DNA of 64,000 nt from Paeniroseomonas aquatica (GCF_030409335.1 NZ_JAUFPN010000153.1:258695-322694), one strand, 5' to 3'; shown: positions 38,798 to 48,266, numbered from the stretch's first letter. Program-made: numbers and translations. The notes: generated by a model not told the origin, from the letters alone.

Positions 38798-40347
38798 GGA
38801 TGTGCTCCTCGGTTCTCAGGCCCCCGGTCTTCAAGCCCGTCAGGCGTGGCGCGGAAGGCGGTCAGGGTGCGTTCGGCATGGCGCAGCCGCCAGGACAGGG
38901 CGCGCTGGGCGTAGTCCTTCACCAGCCCGGCATGGGCCGGGCTTTCGGCCAGGTTGGTGAACTGCCGCGGGTCGCGTTCCAAGTCGAAGAACAGCGGCGG
39001 CAGCGCGGCGAAGTGGACGTATTTGAACCTGGCGTCCTGGAGGACGCAGAGGCTGCTCTCGTCCATCCCGAGGCCGAGGCCGGTCTCGGGCTTCGAGTAG
39101 AAGACGTCGCGGAAGTCGTATTCGTAGTGCAGCGCGTCGCGCCAGCCCTCCGGCGGCCCGGCCGCCACCAGCGGCAGCAGCGAGGCCCCGTCGCAGGCGC
39201 GCGGGATCTCCCCGCCCAGCGCCGCGAGGATGGTCGGCATGACGTCGATGCTCTCGGTGAAGGCGCCCTCGATCGCGCCCGCCCGCGCCGCCACCCCCGC
39301 CGGCTTCACGACCAGCGGGATGCGGAAGCTCTCGTCGAAATAGCCGATCTTGCCGAGCAGCCAGTGGTCGCCGAGCTGCTCGCCATGGTCGGAGGTGAAG
39401 ACCACCATGGTCTCCTCCCACTGCCCGGTCTGCTCGAGGTAGTCGAAGACCCGGCCGAGGTTGTCGTCGATCTCGCTGATCAGCCCGGCATAGGTGGCGC
39501 GCATCAGCCGCACCGCGGCCTCGTCCAGCCCGGTCGCCGCGCCGCCGGCGCCCTGGAAGAAGCTGCCCTGGCCGATGCCGCGCAGGTAGAAATCGAGCAG
39601 CGGATGCTGCCGCGCCTCGACCCGCCAATCGGCGGCCCGCACCGGCCCCGGCATCTCCGACGGGTGGTACATGCGGTTGTAGGGGCTCGGGGCGATGAAG
39701 GGCGGGTGCGGCCGGTAGTAGCCGAGGTGGAGGAACCAGGGCTTGCCATTGACCCCCTTGAGGTAGGTCAGCGCCCGGTCGGTGAAATAGGCGGTGTCGG
39801 AGAGCTCGGCCGGGATGCGGCAGGGCCGGTCGGTGGCGCCGGGGACGGCATCCTCACCTTCCGGCAGCCAGATATTCTCCCGCCGCTCCGGCAGGGCATA
39901 GCCCTTGTGCGCCAGCCAGCCGAAGTAGCCGTCCATCGTCGGCTCGAAGGCGCCGACGCTGCGGAAGCCCTCCATCAGGTCGCCGAGGGAGGTGAAGCGA
40001 GGGTCGCGCGGGCCGGTGCCGCGGGGGTCAGGGGTGGTGGTGGTATAGCCGATCAGCGCCGGGTCGTAGCCGATGCGGCGCAGGGCGCGGCCCAGGTTCA
40101 TGTGCCGGGCATCGAGCGGCACGGTGTTCTGCACCGCCCGGTGGTTCATCAGGTAGAGGCCGGTGAGCAGGCTGGCCCGGGCCGGGCCGCAGGGCACCGT
40201 CGTCGTCACGTGGTTGCGGAAGGTCACCCCCTGGCGGCAGAGCCGGTCGAGGTTCGGGGTGCGCAGGAAATCCGCGCCGAGCCAGGGCACGAAATCCGCG
40301 CGCCACTGGTCCACCACGATGAGAAGCACGTTCCGCGGTCGCTGCAT
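38794..40347 (-). CDS. Phosphonate monoester hydrolase-like enzyme (sulfatase/alkaline phosphatase superfamily)
   Basis: The 517-residue cytoplasmic enzyme has the formylglycine site CGPAR (Cys about residue 53) within TVPCGPARASLLTGLYLMN, the first metal Asp in IVVDQWRADF, and the later metal motif FTSDHGEQLGDHWLLGK. The stretches GYTTTTPDPRGTGPRDPRF, PTMDGYFGWLAHKGY and LHYEYDFRDVFY are those I associate with rhizobial and Burkholderia phosphonate monoester hydrolases (PehA type). These enzymes also cleave phosphodiesters and sulfate esters promiscuously. Choline sulfatase or arylsulfatase is the main alternative. ATG 40347 is preferred over 40365 by comparison with that family. It is the first gene of the importer unit. 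Confidence 0.85.
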   Translation of the reverse strand: MQRPRNVLLIVVDQWRADFVPWLGADFLRTPNLDRLCRQGVTFRNHVTTTVPCGPARASLLTGLYLMNHRAVQNTVPLDARHMNLGRALRRIGYDPALIGYTTTTPDPRGTGPRDPRFTSLGDLMEGFRSVGAFEPTMDGYFGWLAHKGYALPERRENIWLPEGEDAVPGATDRPCRIPAELSDTAYFTDRALTYLKGVNGKPWFLHLGYYRPHPPFIAPSPYNRMYHPSEMPGPVRAADWRVEARQHPLLDFYLRGIGQGSFFQGAGGAATGLDEAAVRLMRATYAGLISEIDDNLGRVFDYLEQTGQWEETMVVFTSDHGEQLGDHWLLGKIGYFDESFRIPLVVKPAGVAARAGAIEGAFTESIDVMPTILAALGGEIPRACDGASLLPLVAAGPPEGWRDALHYEYDFRDVFYSKPETGLGLGMDESSLCVLQDARFKYVHFAALPPLFFDLERDPRQFTNLAESPAHAGLVKDYAQRALSWRLRHAERTLTAFRATPDGLEDRGPENRGAHP

Positions 40348-40370
40348 TGCATCTGTCCGGCCCATGGCCG

Positions 40371-40384
40371 CTGCGGTACCGCAG
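40371..40384. promoter_or_regulatory. Perfect 14-bp palindrome upstream of the hydrolase-importer operon
   Basis: CTGCGGTACCGCAG lies 24 to 37 bases before the hydrolase start. A weak minus-strand promoter (TTGCAG at 40417-40412, 17-base spacer, TGTCAG at 40394-40389) would put the palindrome over the transcription start, a typical repressor site. Confidence 0.5.
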
Positions 40385-40429
40385 GTGGCTGACAGGTGCG
40401 TGGCGGTTTGGCTGCAATGCCGTGACAGA

Positions 40430-40454
40430 TGCCCGGGTGGTGGTCAGCCGGGCA
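40430..40454 (-). terminator. Hairpin after the 2-hydroxyacid dehydrogenase gene
   Basis: TGCCCGG and CCGGGCA pair around an 11-base loop, 5 bases beyond the dehydrogenase stop. There is no T-tract. It may separate the dehydrogenase transcript from the downstream hydrolase-importer unit. Confidence 0.4.
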
Positions 40455-40459
40455 CGGCG

Positions 40460-41458
40460 TCAGGCCTCCGGCGCGGCGGCCCGCTCGTCGGCGCCGATGA
40501 GATAGGCCGCGGGCAGCCCCTCCAGCACCCGGCGGCAGTTTATCGCGGCCCGGGTCAGCGCGACCTCGCCGATGCCCCGCACCGAGGCGGAGTTGTGCGG
40601 CGAGGCGATGACATTCGGCAGCTCGAGGAAGGGCCGGTCCATGCGGAAGGCGCCGTGGCGGACCGGCTCGATCCACCAGGCGTCGATGCAGGCGACGAAC
40701 GCCGGCTGCCGCACCAGGTGCCGGTAGAGCGCATCCTCGTCGACCACCTCGCCGCGGGCGAGGTTGACCAGGATCGCATCGGGCTTCATCAGGCCGAGTT
40801 CGCGCGCGCCGATGATGCCGCGGGTGGCATTGGTCAGCGGCAGGCTGAGCACCAGCACGTCGGCGGCGGCCAGCATTTCGTCCAGCCGGTCCGGGGTGCC
40901 GATCCAGTCGACCGGCTCCTCGCTGCGGCCGCTGCGGCGGATGGCATGGATCCGCATGCCGAAGCCGCGCAGCAGCCGCGCCGTGGCGATGCCGATGCCG
41001 CCGAAGCCGAGGATGCCGCAGACCCCGCCGGCAAGCATGCGGTTCGGGACGAATTGGTTGAAGGCGCCCGCGGCCATCGCCTGCTGCTCGATGGACAGGC
41101 GCTTGGCCGCGGCCAGGACCATCGCCACCGCATGCTCGGCCATCGGCTCGGCATAGGCGCCGCCGTTGCTGGCGATGGGCACCTCGGCCGGCAAGGCCCG
41201 CAGCGGGATGTAGTCGACGCCCGCGGTCATGAACTGGATCAGCCGCACGCCGGCCAGCAGCGCCGGCTCGCCGGGCAGCAGCTCCTTGCCGGTGTTGCGG
41301 GCCAGCAGGACGCTGGTCCGGCGCAGGATCGCCTGGCGGGCCGCCGGATCATGCTCCGGCAGCACGCAGACCTCGGCGGCCTCGCCCAGCGCGGCCGCGA
41401 GGACGGCGCGGCCGCCGGCGTCGAGGGGGAAGGCGACGGTCAGCAGGGGTCGGGTCAT
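40460..41458 (-). CDS. D-isomer-specific 2-hydroxyacid dehydrogenase family protein
   Basis: The 332-residue NAD(P)-dependent enzyme has the nucleotide-binding loop GILGFGGIGIATARLL, the catalytic Arg in VNLARGEVVDEDAL, and the catalytic His in ASPHNSASV. The expected Glu lies in between near IDAWWIEP. It reduces a 2-keto acid or oxidises a 2-hydroxyacid; the substrate is unknown. The ATG at 41458 overlaps the stop of the upstream pseudogene. It is oriented with the hydrolase-importer genes and may serve the same pathway. Confidence 0.88.
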   Translation of the reverse strand: MTRPLLTVAFPLDAGGRAVLAAALGEAAEVCVLPEHDPAARQAILRRTSVLLARNTGKELLPGEPALLAGVRLIQFMTAGVDYIPLRALPAEVPIASNGGAYAEPMAEHAVAMVLAAAKRLSIEQQAMAAGAFNQFVPNRMLAGGVCGILGFGGIGIATARLLRGFGMRIHAIRRSGRSEEPVDWIGTPDRLDEMLAAADVLVLSLPLTNATRGIIGARELGLMKPDAILVNLARGEVVDEDALYRHLVRQPAFVACIDAWWIEPVRHGAFRMDRPFLELPNVIASPHNSASVRGIGEVALTRAAINCRRVLEGLPAAYLIGADERAAAPEA

Positions 41459-42641
41459 GCGCATGCGTCCTGATCGGCCTGGGGTTGCGGAAGCGGCGAT
41501 GGCCGCCGGCTGCCGAGCAAGATCCGAGCCGTGGCAGGGGGATCCCCCCGGGGCAGGCCTCGGGCCGGGCGGTCATTCCAGCCGCTTTCGCGGCCCCCGG
41601 CAATCGCGGGTCCCGGGCGCGGCCTCAGGCCACGCCGCGTCAGGTCGGGCTGGCCGCAGGGCTTGGCAATGACCTCGAAGCCGTGCCCGGCCGGGCCGTC
41701 CGCCGTGCCGTCGATGGCGACATGCCCGCCGGGCTGGCGGATGAAGCCGAAGAGCGGCGACAGGCCGAGGCCGGTGCCCATGCCCTGCGGCTTGGTGGTG
41801 AAGCAGGGCTCGAAGGCGCGCTCGCGGACCTCGGCCGGCATGCCGGTGCCGTCGTCCCGCAGCGAGAGCGCGACATAGGAGCCCGGCCTGGCATCCGCGT
41901 TGCCGTCCAGCAGCGCCGCGTCGAGCGGCGCCGGCCGCGTCGTCAGCGTCACGGCGCCGCCGCGCGGCAGGGCATCCCGGGCATTGATCGCCAGGTCCAG
42001 CGGCACCGCCTCAAGCCGGGAGGCGTCGGCGCGGCAGGGCGGCAGGGCGGCGTCCAGCACCAGGGCCAGGGTCACCGCCTCGCCGAGATGGCGCTCCAGC
42101 AGATGCACCGTGCCGAGGATGGCGGTCAGCAGGTTGAAGTCATGCGCCACGCCGCCGGTCAGCCAGCCGAGGGCTTCCAGCCGTTGCGACTGCAGCAGCC
42201 CGGCCTCGCCGGCCCGCATCCGGCGGAAACAGCACCGGTCGGCCACCGAGATCGCCGGGGTCGGCCAGGCGGTGCTCAGCATCGCCACCTGTCCATCCGG
42301 CCGGACCAGGTGCAGCGAGGCGATCCGGGCGATGCCCTCGTCCAGGCGCCGCATCCAGCGCTCGAGATCCTCGCCCAGCGCCTCGATGTCCTCCCAGGCG
42401 AGGCCTTGGATGCGGTCCTCCAGCCGGTCGAGCACCAGGGCGTTCGTCTCCACCACCTTCAGCGCATGGTCCTTGGCGACGGCGGAGAGCCTCGGCCATC
42501 AAGCCGATGATGGTCGTACCAGACGGCGCCGCCGAGGAAGGCGAGGGGGATAAGGAGGGCGGCCGTCAGGATCGCGCGGAGCGAAGGCGGCAGCCGTTCT
42601 CCTGCGCAGCCCGGACTGGCCGGACCCGCGGTGCCCTGCAT
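41455..42641 (-). pseudogene. Decayed sensor histidine kinase
   Basis: A membrane-anchor start (LRAILTAALLIPLAFLGGAVWYDHH) is read in one frame from 42641. The continuation (DHALKVVETNALVLDRLEDR) is in another frame from about 42480, so a frameshift separates them. A partial extracytoplasmic Cache-like sensor segment (HLVRPDGQVAMLSTAWP...SVADRCCFRRM) then jumps directly to the H-box GWLTGGVAHDFNLLT. That H-box lacks one of the two Asn of the usual HDFNNLLT. Little separates the H-box from the N-box [10 protein letters not shown], and the ATPase motifs DDGTGMP and [12 protein letters not shown] remain. The C-terminus is non-homologous Pro/Arg-rich sequence. I read this as a pseudogene with several deletions. 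Confidence 0.78.
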
Positions 42642-42719
42642 CGTGATCTCCGATCGCCTGCGGTGGCGCCGGGCCCATCGCCCGCCACCGTACGATGTCG
42701 CGATACCAGCCTGGGCCTT

Positions 42720-45599
42720 TCAGTGCGCTTCCGCCCAGCTCCGCCCGGTCCCGACCTCGACCGCCAGCGGCACCCGCAGGGTGGCCACGCCTTCCATCAC
42801 CTGGCGGACCAGCGCCGCGGTCTCCGCCACCTCGGCCTCGGGCACTTCCAGCACCAGCTCGTCATGCACCTGCAGCAGCATCCGCGCGCCGAGCCCGGCA
42901 TCGCGCAGCGCCTTCGGCACCCGCACCATGGCGCGCTTGATGATCTCCGCCGCGCCGCCCTGGAAGGGGGCGTTGATGGCGGCGCGTTCGGCGCCGGCCC
43001 GGCGCACCGGGTCCTTGGCGCCGATGTCCTGGATCCAGAGCCTGCGGCCGAAGGAGGTGAAGACGTAGCCCTGCAGCCGGGCCTCCTCCTTCAGCCGTTC
43101 CATCGCCGCGCGGATGCCGGGGTACTGGCCGAAATAGGCATCGATGATGCCTTTGGCTTCGCCGGCACCGATGCCGAGCCGCCCGGCCAGGCCGAAGGCG
43201 GACATGCCGTAGATGATGCCGAAATTGATGGTCTTGGCCCGCCGCCGGGCCTCCTTGTCGACCGCCTCCGGGGCGAGGCGGAAGATGTCGGCCGCGGTGC
43301 GGGAATGGATGTCCTGGCCGGTCTCGAAGGCCTCCCGCAGCGCCGGGACATCGGCCAGATGCGCCAGCAGGCGCAGCTCGATCTGGCTGTAGTCGGCGCT
43401 CATCAGTACATGGCCCGGCTCGGCCACGAAGGCGCGGCGGATGCGCTGGCCTTCCTCGGTCCGCACCGGAATGTTCTGCAGGTTGGGCTCGGTCGAGGCC
43501 AGCCGCCCGGTGCTGGTATTGGCCATGGAGAAGTCGGTGTGGACCCGGTTGGTGCGGGGGTCGAGCTGCGCCGTCAGCCCATCGACGTAGGTCGACTTCA
43601 GCTTCGACAATTGGCGCCAGTCGAGCACCGCTCGGGCCAGCGGCACGTCGCGGGCGGCCAGCTCCTCGAGCACCGCGGCATCGGTGCCCCAGGCGCCGGA
43701 CTTGCCCTTGCGGCCGCCCGAGAGCTGCATCTCGTCGAACAGGATCTCGCCGAGCTGCTTCGGCGAGCCGACCGCGAAGACCCGGCCGGCGAGGCGGTGG
43801 ATCTCGGTCTCGAGCACCGCCATGCGGCTGACGAAATCCTCGCCGATGCGGGCGAGCTCGACGCCGTCGACCTTGATGCCGGCGATCTCCATGTCGCGCA
43901 GCACGCCGACCATGCGGCGCTCGACCTGCTCGTACAGCGCGAGCGCCCCGGCCTCGCGCAACTGCGGGCGGAGGATGTGCCAGAGCCGCAGGGTGACGTC
44001 GGCGTCCTCGGCGGCATAGGCGGTCGCCTTGTCGAGCGGCACCTGGGCGAAGCTGATGCGGGCGCGGCCGGTGCCGGTCACCTGGTCGTAGGGGACCGGC
44101 GTGTGGCCGAGGTGGAGGCGGGACAACTCGTCCATGCCATGGCCGTGCTTGCCGGCCTCCATGGCGTAGGAGATCAGCATGGTGTCGTCGACCGGGCCGA
44201 CGGCGATGCCGCCGTTGCCCGGCTGGGCCAGCACCTCGAGGTCGTATTTGGCGTGCTGCAGCACCTTCAGCACCGCCGGGTCCTCCAGCAGGGGCCTGAG
44301 CGCCGCCATGGTGGCCTCGAAGGGCAGCTGCGGCGGTGCCGCTTCGGCCGGGACCTCCAGCATGTCCCCCTGGCTGGCGCCGGCCGAGACATGGCGCAGC
44401 GGGATGTAGCAGGCGCGGCCGGGCGCGGTGGCGAGGCAGACGCCGACCAGCCTGGCATTCAGCGCATCGAGGCTGTCCGTCTCGGTATCGAGGCCCACCA
44501 CCCCGGCGGCGGTCGCCTCGGCGATCCAGGCGGCGAGGGCCTCGGGCGTGGTAACCGTCTCGTAGGCGCCGAAGGGCGCCGCCGTGGGGTCGGCCGGGGC
44601 AACCGGCGCCGCGGCGGCCTGGGCGGCGGAGACGGCGCTGTTGCGGGCGCGGCTGCCGGAATCCCCCGCGGCATCGCCGAGGCCCATGCGGGCGACGACG
44701 CTGCGGAAGCCCTGGTCGCGGAGGAATTTCTCGAGCGCCGCGGGCTCGGGCGGGCGGACCGCCAGTTCGTCGATGGTCAGGCTCATCGGCGCCTGGTCGT
44801 CCAGCGTCACCAGGCGCTTCGAGATGCGGGCCTGCTCGGCATATTGCTCGAGGTTCTGCCGCCGCATCGGCTGCTTGATCTGGGCGGTATTGGCCAGCAC
44901 GGCTTCCAGGTCGCCATAGGCGAGGATCAGCTCGGCGGCCGTCTTGGGGCCGATCTTGGGCACGCCGGGGACGTTGTCCACGGCATCGCCGATCAGCGCC
45001 TGGACCTCGATCACCTTGTTCGGCGGCACGCCGAATTTCTCGGCGACCTCGGCCTCGCGGATCGCCCGGCGCTTGATCGGGTCGTACATCTGCACGCCGG
45101 GGCGGACCAGCTGCATCAAATCCTTGTCGGAGGAGACGATGGTCACCTCGCCGCCGCTCTCGACGAAGGCGCGGGCATAGGTGGCGATGAGGTCGTCGGC
45201 CTCGAAGCCGGGAGCCTCCACCTGGGCGACGCCGAAGGCCTCGGTCGCCTCGCGGATCAGGGCGAATTGCGGGACCAGCTCCTCCGGCGGGTCGGGCCGA
45301 TGGGCCTTGTAGGCGGGGTAGAATTCGTTGCGGAAGGTCGTCCGGCTGGCATCGAAGACGCCGGCGAGGTGGCTGCCGCGGTGCTCGGCCAGGAAGCTCG
45401 AGAGCATCTGGGTGAAGCCGAAGACGGCGTTCACCGGCGTGCCGTCCGGCCGGGTCATCGGCGGCAGGGCGTGGAAGGCGCGGAAGATGTAGCCGGAGAT
45501 ATCGACCAGCACGAGGTGGCGGACGCCGGGCACGGCGACCGGGACGGCCTCGGCACCCTCGGCCGGGGCCGCCTCAGTGATGGTCGTCGCCACCGGCAC
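42720..45599 (-). CDS. polA: DNA polymerase I
   Basis: PolA fills gaps and removes primers. The 959-residue protein has the 5'-3' exonuclease domain (VLVDISGYIFRAFHAL, SSDKDLMQLV, GDAVDNVPGVPKIGPKTA) and a 3'-5' proofreading domain with the intact first acidic motif GLDTETDSLDALNARL. The polymerase domain has motif A (SADYSQIELRLLAHL), motif B (RRAKTINFGIIYGMSAFGL) and motif C (QVHDELVLEVPE). The GTG start at 45599 overlaps the upstream zf-CHCC gene by 26 bases, so the exact start could be slightly downstream. Confidence 0.97.
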   Translation of the reverse strand: MPVATTITEAAPAEGAEAVPVAVPGVRHLVLVDISGYIFRAFHALPPMTRPDGTPVNAVFGFTQMLSSFLAEHRGSHLAGVFDASRTTFRNEFYPAYKAHRPDPPEELVPQFALIREATEAFGVAQVEAPGFEADDLIATYARAFVESGGEVTIVSSDKDLMQLVRPGVQMYDPIKRRAIREAEVAEKFGVPPNKVIEVQALIGDAVDNVPGVPKIGPKTAAELILAYGDLEAVLANTAQIKQPMRRQNLEQYAEQARISKRLVTLDDQAPMSLTIDELAVRPPEPAALEKFLRDQGFRSVVARMGLGDAAGDSGSRARNSAVSAAQAAAAPVAPADPTAAPFGAYETVTTPEALAAWIAEATAAGVVGLDTETDSLDALNARLVGVCLATAPGRACYIPLRHVSAGASQGDMLEVPAEAAPPQLPFEATMAALRPLLEDPAVLKVLQHAKYDLEVLAQPGNGGIAVGPVDDTMLISYAMEAGKHGHGMDELSRLHLGHTPVPYDQVTGTGRARISFAQVPLDKATAYAAEDADVTLRLWHILRPQLREAGALALYEQVERRMVGVLRDMEIAGIKVDGVELARIGEDFVSRMAVLETEIHRLAGRVFAVGSPKQLGEILFDEMQLSGGRKGKSGAWGTDAAVLEELAARDVPLARAVLDWRQLSKLKSTYVDGLTAQLDPRTNRVHTDFSMANTSTGRLASTEPNLQNIPVRTEEGQRIRRAFVAEPGHVLMSADYSQIELRLLAHLADVPALREAFETGQDIHSRTAADIFRLAPEAVDKEARRRAKTINFGIIYGMSAFGLAGRLGIGAGEAKGIIDAYFGQYPGIRAAMERLKEEARLQGYVFTSFGRRLWIQDIGAKDPVRRAGAERAAINAPFQGGAAEIIKRAMVRVPKALRDAGLGARMLLQVHDELVLEVPEAEVAETAALVRQVMEGVATLRVPLAVEVGTGRSWAEAH

Positions 45600-45810
45600 C
45601 GGCCTTCAGCACATAGGTGATGGAGCAATAGGGGCAGGTCACCTCCTGCTCCCCGTCGTTGATCCGCAGCCAGACGCGGGGATGGCCGAGGCCGGGGCCG
45701 GCGATCTCGCCGTCGCAGGGCACGGAGCGGGAGGTCGCCTCCAGCCGCTGGACCGGGGTCACCCCGGCGGTCAGCTTGGGCGCGTAACCGGTTTGCTTGG
45801 CGTCGCGCAT
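45574..45810 (-). CDS. zf-CHCC zinc-finger protein (NDUFS6-like)
   Basis: The 78-residue protein has the zinc-binding pattern PCDGE...GHPRVWLRI...EVTCPYCSITYVL, one Cys, one His and two Cys, as in the complex I accessory subunit NDUFS6 and small alphaproteobacterial relatives. It may support complex I assembly, or act as a small zinc protein. Its 3' end overlaps polA, so the two are probably co-transcribed. Confidence 0.88.
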   Translation of the reverse strand: MRDAKQTGYAPKLTAGVTPVQRLEATSRSVPCDGEIAGPGLGHPRVWLRINDGEQEVTCPYCSITYVLKAGAGGDDHH

Positions 45811-45881
45811 GAGCGCTCCTCATCAGGGTGCGGGGTGGCGGCAACATAGCGGCCGCCGGGCGCACGGGCCAGGGCCAGGGC

Positions 45882-46880
45882 TCAGCCCGAACGCGGATGC
45901 GCCCGGCGCCAGGTCTCGAGCAGCGCCGCCGCGTCCACCGCGGTATAACGCTGGGTGGTGGACAGGCTGGCGTGGCCCAGCAGTTCCTGGATCGCCCGCA
46001 GGTCGGCGCCGCCGCCCAGCAGGTGGGTGGCGAAGGAATGCCGCAGCGCATGCGGCGTCGCATGCTCCGGCAGCCCGGCCAGGCGGCGGTAGTGCCGCAT
46101 GGATTTCTGCGCGACGGCCGGGTCCAGCCGGGCGCCGCGGGCGCCGCGGAACAGCGGCGCCTCCGGCGGGGGGGCGCCGCGTTCCACCAGGTAGTCGGCG
46201 ATGGCGCGGCGCACCGCCGGCAGCACCGGCACCAGCCGCTGCTTTCCCCCCTTGCCGGTGACGCGCAACGCGGCCTGTCCGCCCGGCAGCGGCGCATCCC
46301 GCACGTCGAGCGCCAGCGCCTCGGCGATGCGCAGGCCGCAGCCGTAGAGCAGGGTGAACAGGGCGACGTCGCGGGCGGCCTGCTCGGCGGGGCGCTCGGC
46401 ATGGCCGGGCTGGTGGATGCTGCCGGTCCGGGCCGCCACCTCCTTGGCCTGGTCGGAGGTCAGGGCGCGGGGCACCGGCGGCCGGGCGCGGGGGCCGCGG
46501 ATATTGGCCAGGGCCAGCGGCGCCAGCCCCGCGGTCCTCGCGAGGTACCGCAGGAAGCCGCGCACCGCGGCCAGTTGCCGGGCGCGGGTGGCGTTGCCGG
46601 CCCCGGCGGCGGCCCGGGCGGCGAGGAAGCCGCGGAGGTCGGCCGGGCGCAGCGCCGCCAGGGCCGCCTGGCCGGGCTCCTCCCCCAGATGGCGGGTCAG
46701 GAAGGCCAGGAAGTCGCGCAGGTCGCGGCCATAGGCCTCGACCGTATTGGCCGCCGCCCGGCGTTCCAGGGCGAGCCAGGCGAGGTAGTCGGCCATGCAG
46801 GCCGCACCGCTCCGGTCCCCCCCGGCCGGGCCGGAAGGGGAGCCGGGGGAGGGGGCGGGGAGGGGCAGCGTCTCCGCCAT
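45882..46880 (-). CDS. xerC: Tyrosine recombinase XerC
   Basis: XerC with XerD resolves chromosome dimers at dif. The 332-residue protein has a SAM-like N-terminal domain (ADYLAWLALERRAAANTVEAY) and the full catalytic set: Arg in YGCGLRIAEAL, Lys in VTGKGGKQR, HxxR in HALRHSFATHLL, His in LLGHASLSTTQRY, and the nucleophile Tyr at that end (about residue 311). The context is housekeeping, with DUF484 upstream and polA downstream, so this is the chromosomal recombinase rather than a phage integrase. The N-terminal 28 residues are Pro/Gly-rich and may not be translated. Confidence 0.93.
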   Translation of the reverse strand: MAETLPLPAPSPGSPSGPAGGDRSGAACMADYLAWLALERRAAANTVEAYGRDLRDFLAFLTRHLGEEPGQAALAALRPADLRGFLAARAAAGAGNATRARQLAAVRGFLRYLARTAGLAPLALANIRGPRARPPVPRALTSDQAKEVAARTGSIHQPGHAERPAEQAARDVALFTLLYGCGLRIAEALALDVRDAPLPGGQAALRVTGKGGKQRLVPVLPAVRRAIADYLVERGAPPPEAPLFRGARGARLDPAVAQKSMRHYRRLAGLPEHATPHALRHSFATHLLGGGADLRAIQELLGHASLSTTQRYTAVDAAALLETWRRAHPRSG

Positions 46881-46892
46881 GGCCGGCGGGGC

Positions 46893-47531
46893 CTAGCGGG
46901 CCATGGCCGCCGCCACCGCGCGGCCGAGGAAGGCCAGGGTCGCCGTCGCCTGACGGGCCGGCAGGGTCTGCGGGTCGCGGGCGCCGAGCGCCATCAGCAC
47001 CGGCTGCCCGGTCCAGACCGGCACCCGCACCAGCGCGTCCCGCACCACCAGCGCCGCGGCTTCCTGGTGCAGCAGCTCGATGTCGGTGGGGCTGGCGCGG
47101 ACCACCGCATCCTTGCCCGGCCCCAGCAGCCGCGCCACCGAGCCGGGCGGCAGCCGGGCGACGCCGCGGCGATCCGGCGCCTCGGCCAGCAGCCAGCAGC
47201 TTTCGATCCCGAGCAGCGCCGGCAGTTCCTGGGTCACCGTCTCGACCACGTCCTGCGACCGCATCAGCGCCAGCACCGCCAGCCGCACCCGGATGGCCAG
47301 GCCGTAGCCGGCCCGGCCGGCCGTCACCGCGGCATCCACCTCCGCCTCGAGCGAGCGGACCCGGCGGCGCTCGGCCTGCAGCATCGCCGCCATGTGGTCG
47401 GCCAGCCTTTCGCCGTGCAGGCGCGTCGGCGGATTGAGCGCGCGGTACAGGTCGGGCCGTTCGGCCAGGAAATCGGGATGCTCCTGGAGGTAGGCGACGA
47501 CCGCCTCGGCGGCCGTCGCGGTCTCCGACAT
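46893..47531 (-). CDS. DUF484 family protein
   Basis: The 212-residue protein has the DUF484 opening (VVAYLQEHPDFLAERPDLYRAL), a coiled-coil stretch (MLQAERRRVRSLEAEVD) and a GAF-like C-terminal half. The gene lies directly upstream of xerC, an order that recurs in proteobacteria. The biochemical role is unknown; a link to recombinase function or chromosome processing is suggested only by conserved neighbourhood. Confidence 0.9.
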   Translation of the reverse strand: MSETATAAEAVVAYLQEHPDFLAERPDLYRALNPPTRLHGERLADHMAAMLQAERRRVRSLEAEVDAAVTAGRAGYGLAIRVRLAVLALMRSQDVVETVTQELPALLGIESCWLLAEAPDRRGVARLPPGSVARLLGPGKDAVVRASPTDIELLHQEAAALVVRDALVRVPVWTGQPVLMALGARDPQTLPARQATATLAFLGRAVAAAMAR

Positions 47532-47572
47532 CGGCAGCCCGCCCGGTCGGGGCCCGGGGAGGCGGATCGCGC

Positions 47573-48229
47573 TCAGAGGATGCTCTGCCCGGTCTTGGCC
47601 CAGTCGGCCGTGAAGGCGGCGAGGCCGCTGGCGGTCAGCGGGTGCTTGAACAGCTGGCGGATGACGTTGGGCGGCAGGGTCGCCACCTCGGCCCCGAGCT
47701 TGGCCGCCTCGACCAGATGGACCGGGTGGCGGATGGACGCGACCAGGACTTCTGTCTTAAACTTCGGGTAGTTGCGGTATATCTTCAGGATGTCGGCGAT
47801 GAGCAGCATGCCGTCGAAGGCGATGTCGTCCAGCCGCCCGACGAAGGGCGAGATATAGGCGGCCCCGGCCTTGGCCGCGAGCAGGGCCTGCGCGGCGGAG
47901 AAGCAGAGCGTGACGTTCACCGGCGTGCCCTCATCCGCCAGGCTGCGGCAGACGCTGAGGCCGGCCTCGGTGAGCGGCACCTTCACCGCGACGTTCTTGG
48001 CGATGCCGCGGAGGTACCGGCCTTCCGCCAGCATGGTGTCGAAATCCGTCGCGGTGACTTCGGCGGAGACCGGGCCTGGCGTGATGGCGCAGATTTCGGC
48101 AATCACCTCGGACATCTTGCGGCCGGACTTGGCGATGAGGCTGGGATTGGTGGTCACCCCATCCACCAGCCCGGCCTCGGCCAGCGCGCGGATTTCAGCC
48201 ACGTCGGCAGTATCTACGAAAAATTTCAT
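47573..48229 (-). CDS. Transaldolase / fructose-6-phosphate aldolase, small (TalC/Fsa) type
   Basis: The 218-residue TIM-barrel protein starts [18 protein letters not shown] and has [13 protein letters not shown], the Schiff-base Lys in [12 protein letters not shown] (about residue 86), [15 protein letters not shown] and SPFVGRLDD. The length is that of the small subfamily, which includes both transaldolases and F6P aldolases; the specificity cannot be settled here. AAGGGA lies 8 bases upstream of the ATG. It is divergent from priA. Confidence 0.92.
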   Translation of the reverse strand: MKFFVDTADVAEIRALAEAGLVDGVTTNPSLIAKSGRKMSEVIAEICAITPGPVSAEVTATDFDTMLAEGRYLRGIAKNVAVKVPLTEAGLSVCRSLADEGTPVNVTLCFSAAQALLAAKAGAAYISPFVGRLDDIAFDGMLLIADILKIYRNYPKFKTEVLVASIRHPVHLVEAAKLGAEVATLPPNVIRQLFKHPLTASGLAAFTADWAKTGQSIL

Positions 48230-48266
48230 CCGGGCGGTCCCTTAGGCTTGCCCCATGGGGCCTGGG

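Noticed and set aside
42507..45620. A very long plus-strand open frame (about 1,000 codons) opposite polA, and similar long antisense frames opposite thrS, ffh, leuC and metE
   Set aside because: High-GC genomes produce long antisense frames by codon bias. The translations are His/Gly/Arg-rich without domains, while the opposite strand encodes fully conserved proteins.
45882..46880. Tyrosine recombinase as a sign of an integrated element
   Set aside because: Sequence and context (DUF484, polA) are those of chromosomal XerC. No direct repeats, tRNA-associated att sites or phage genes are nearby.
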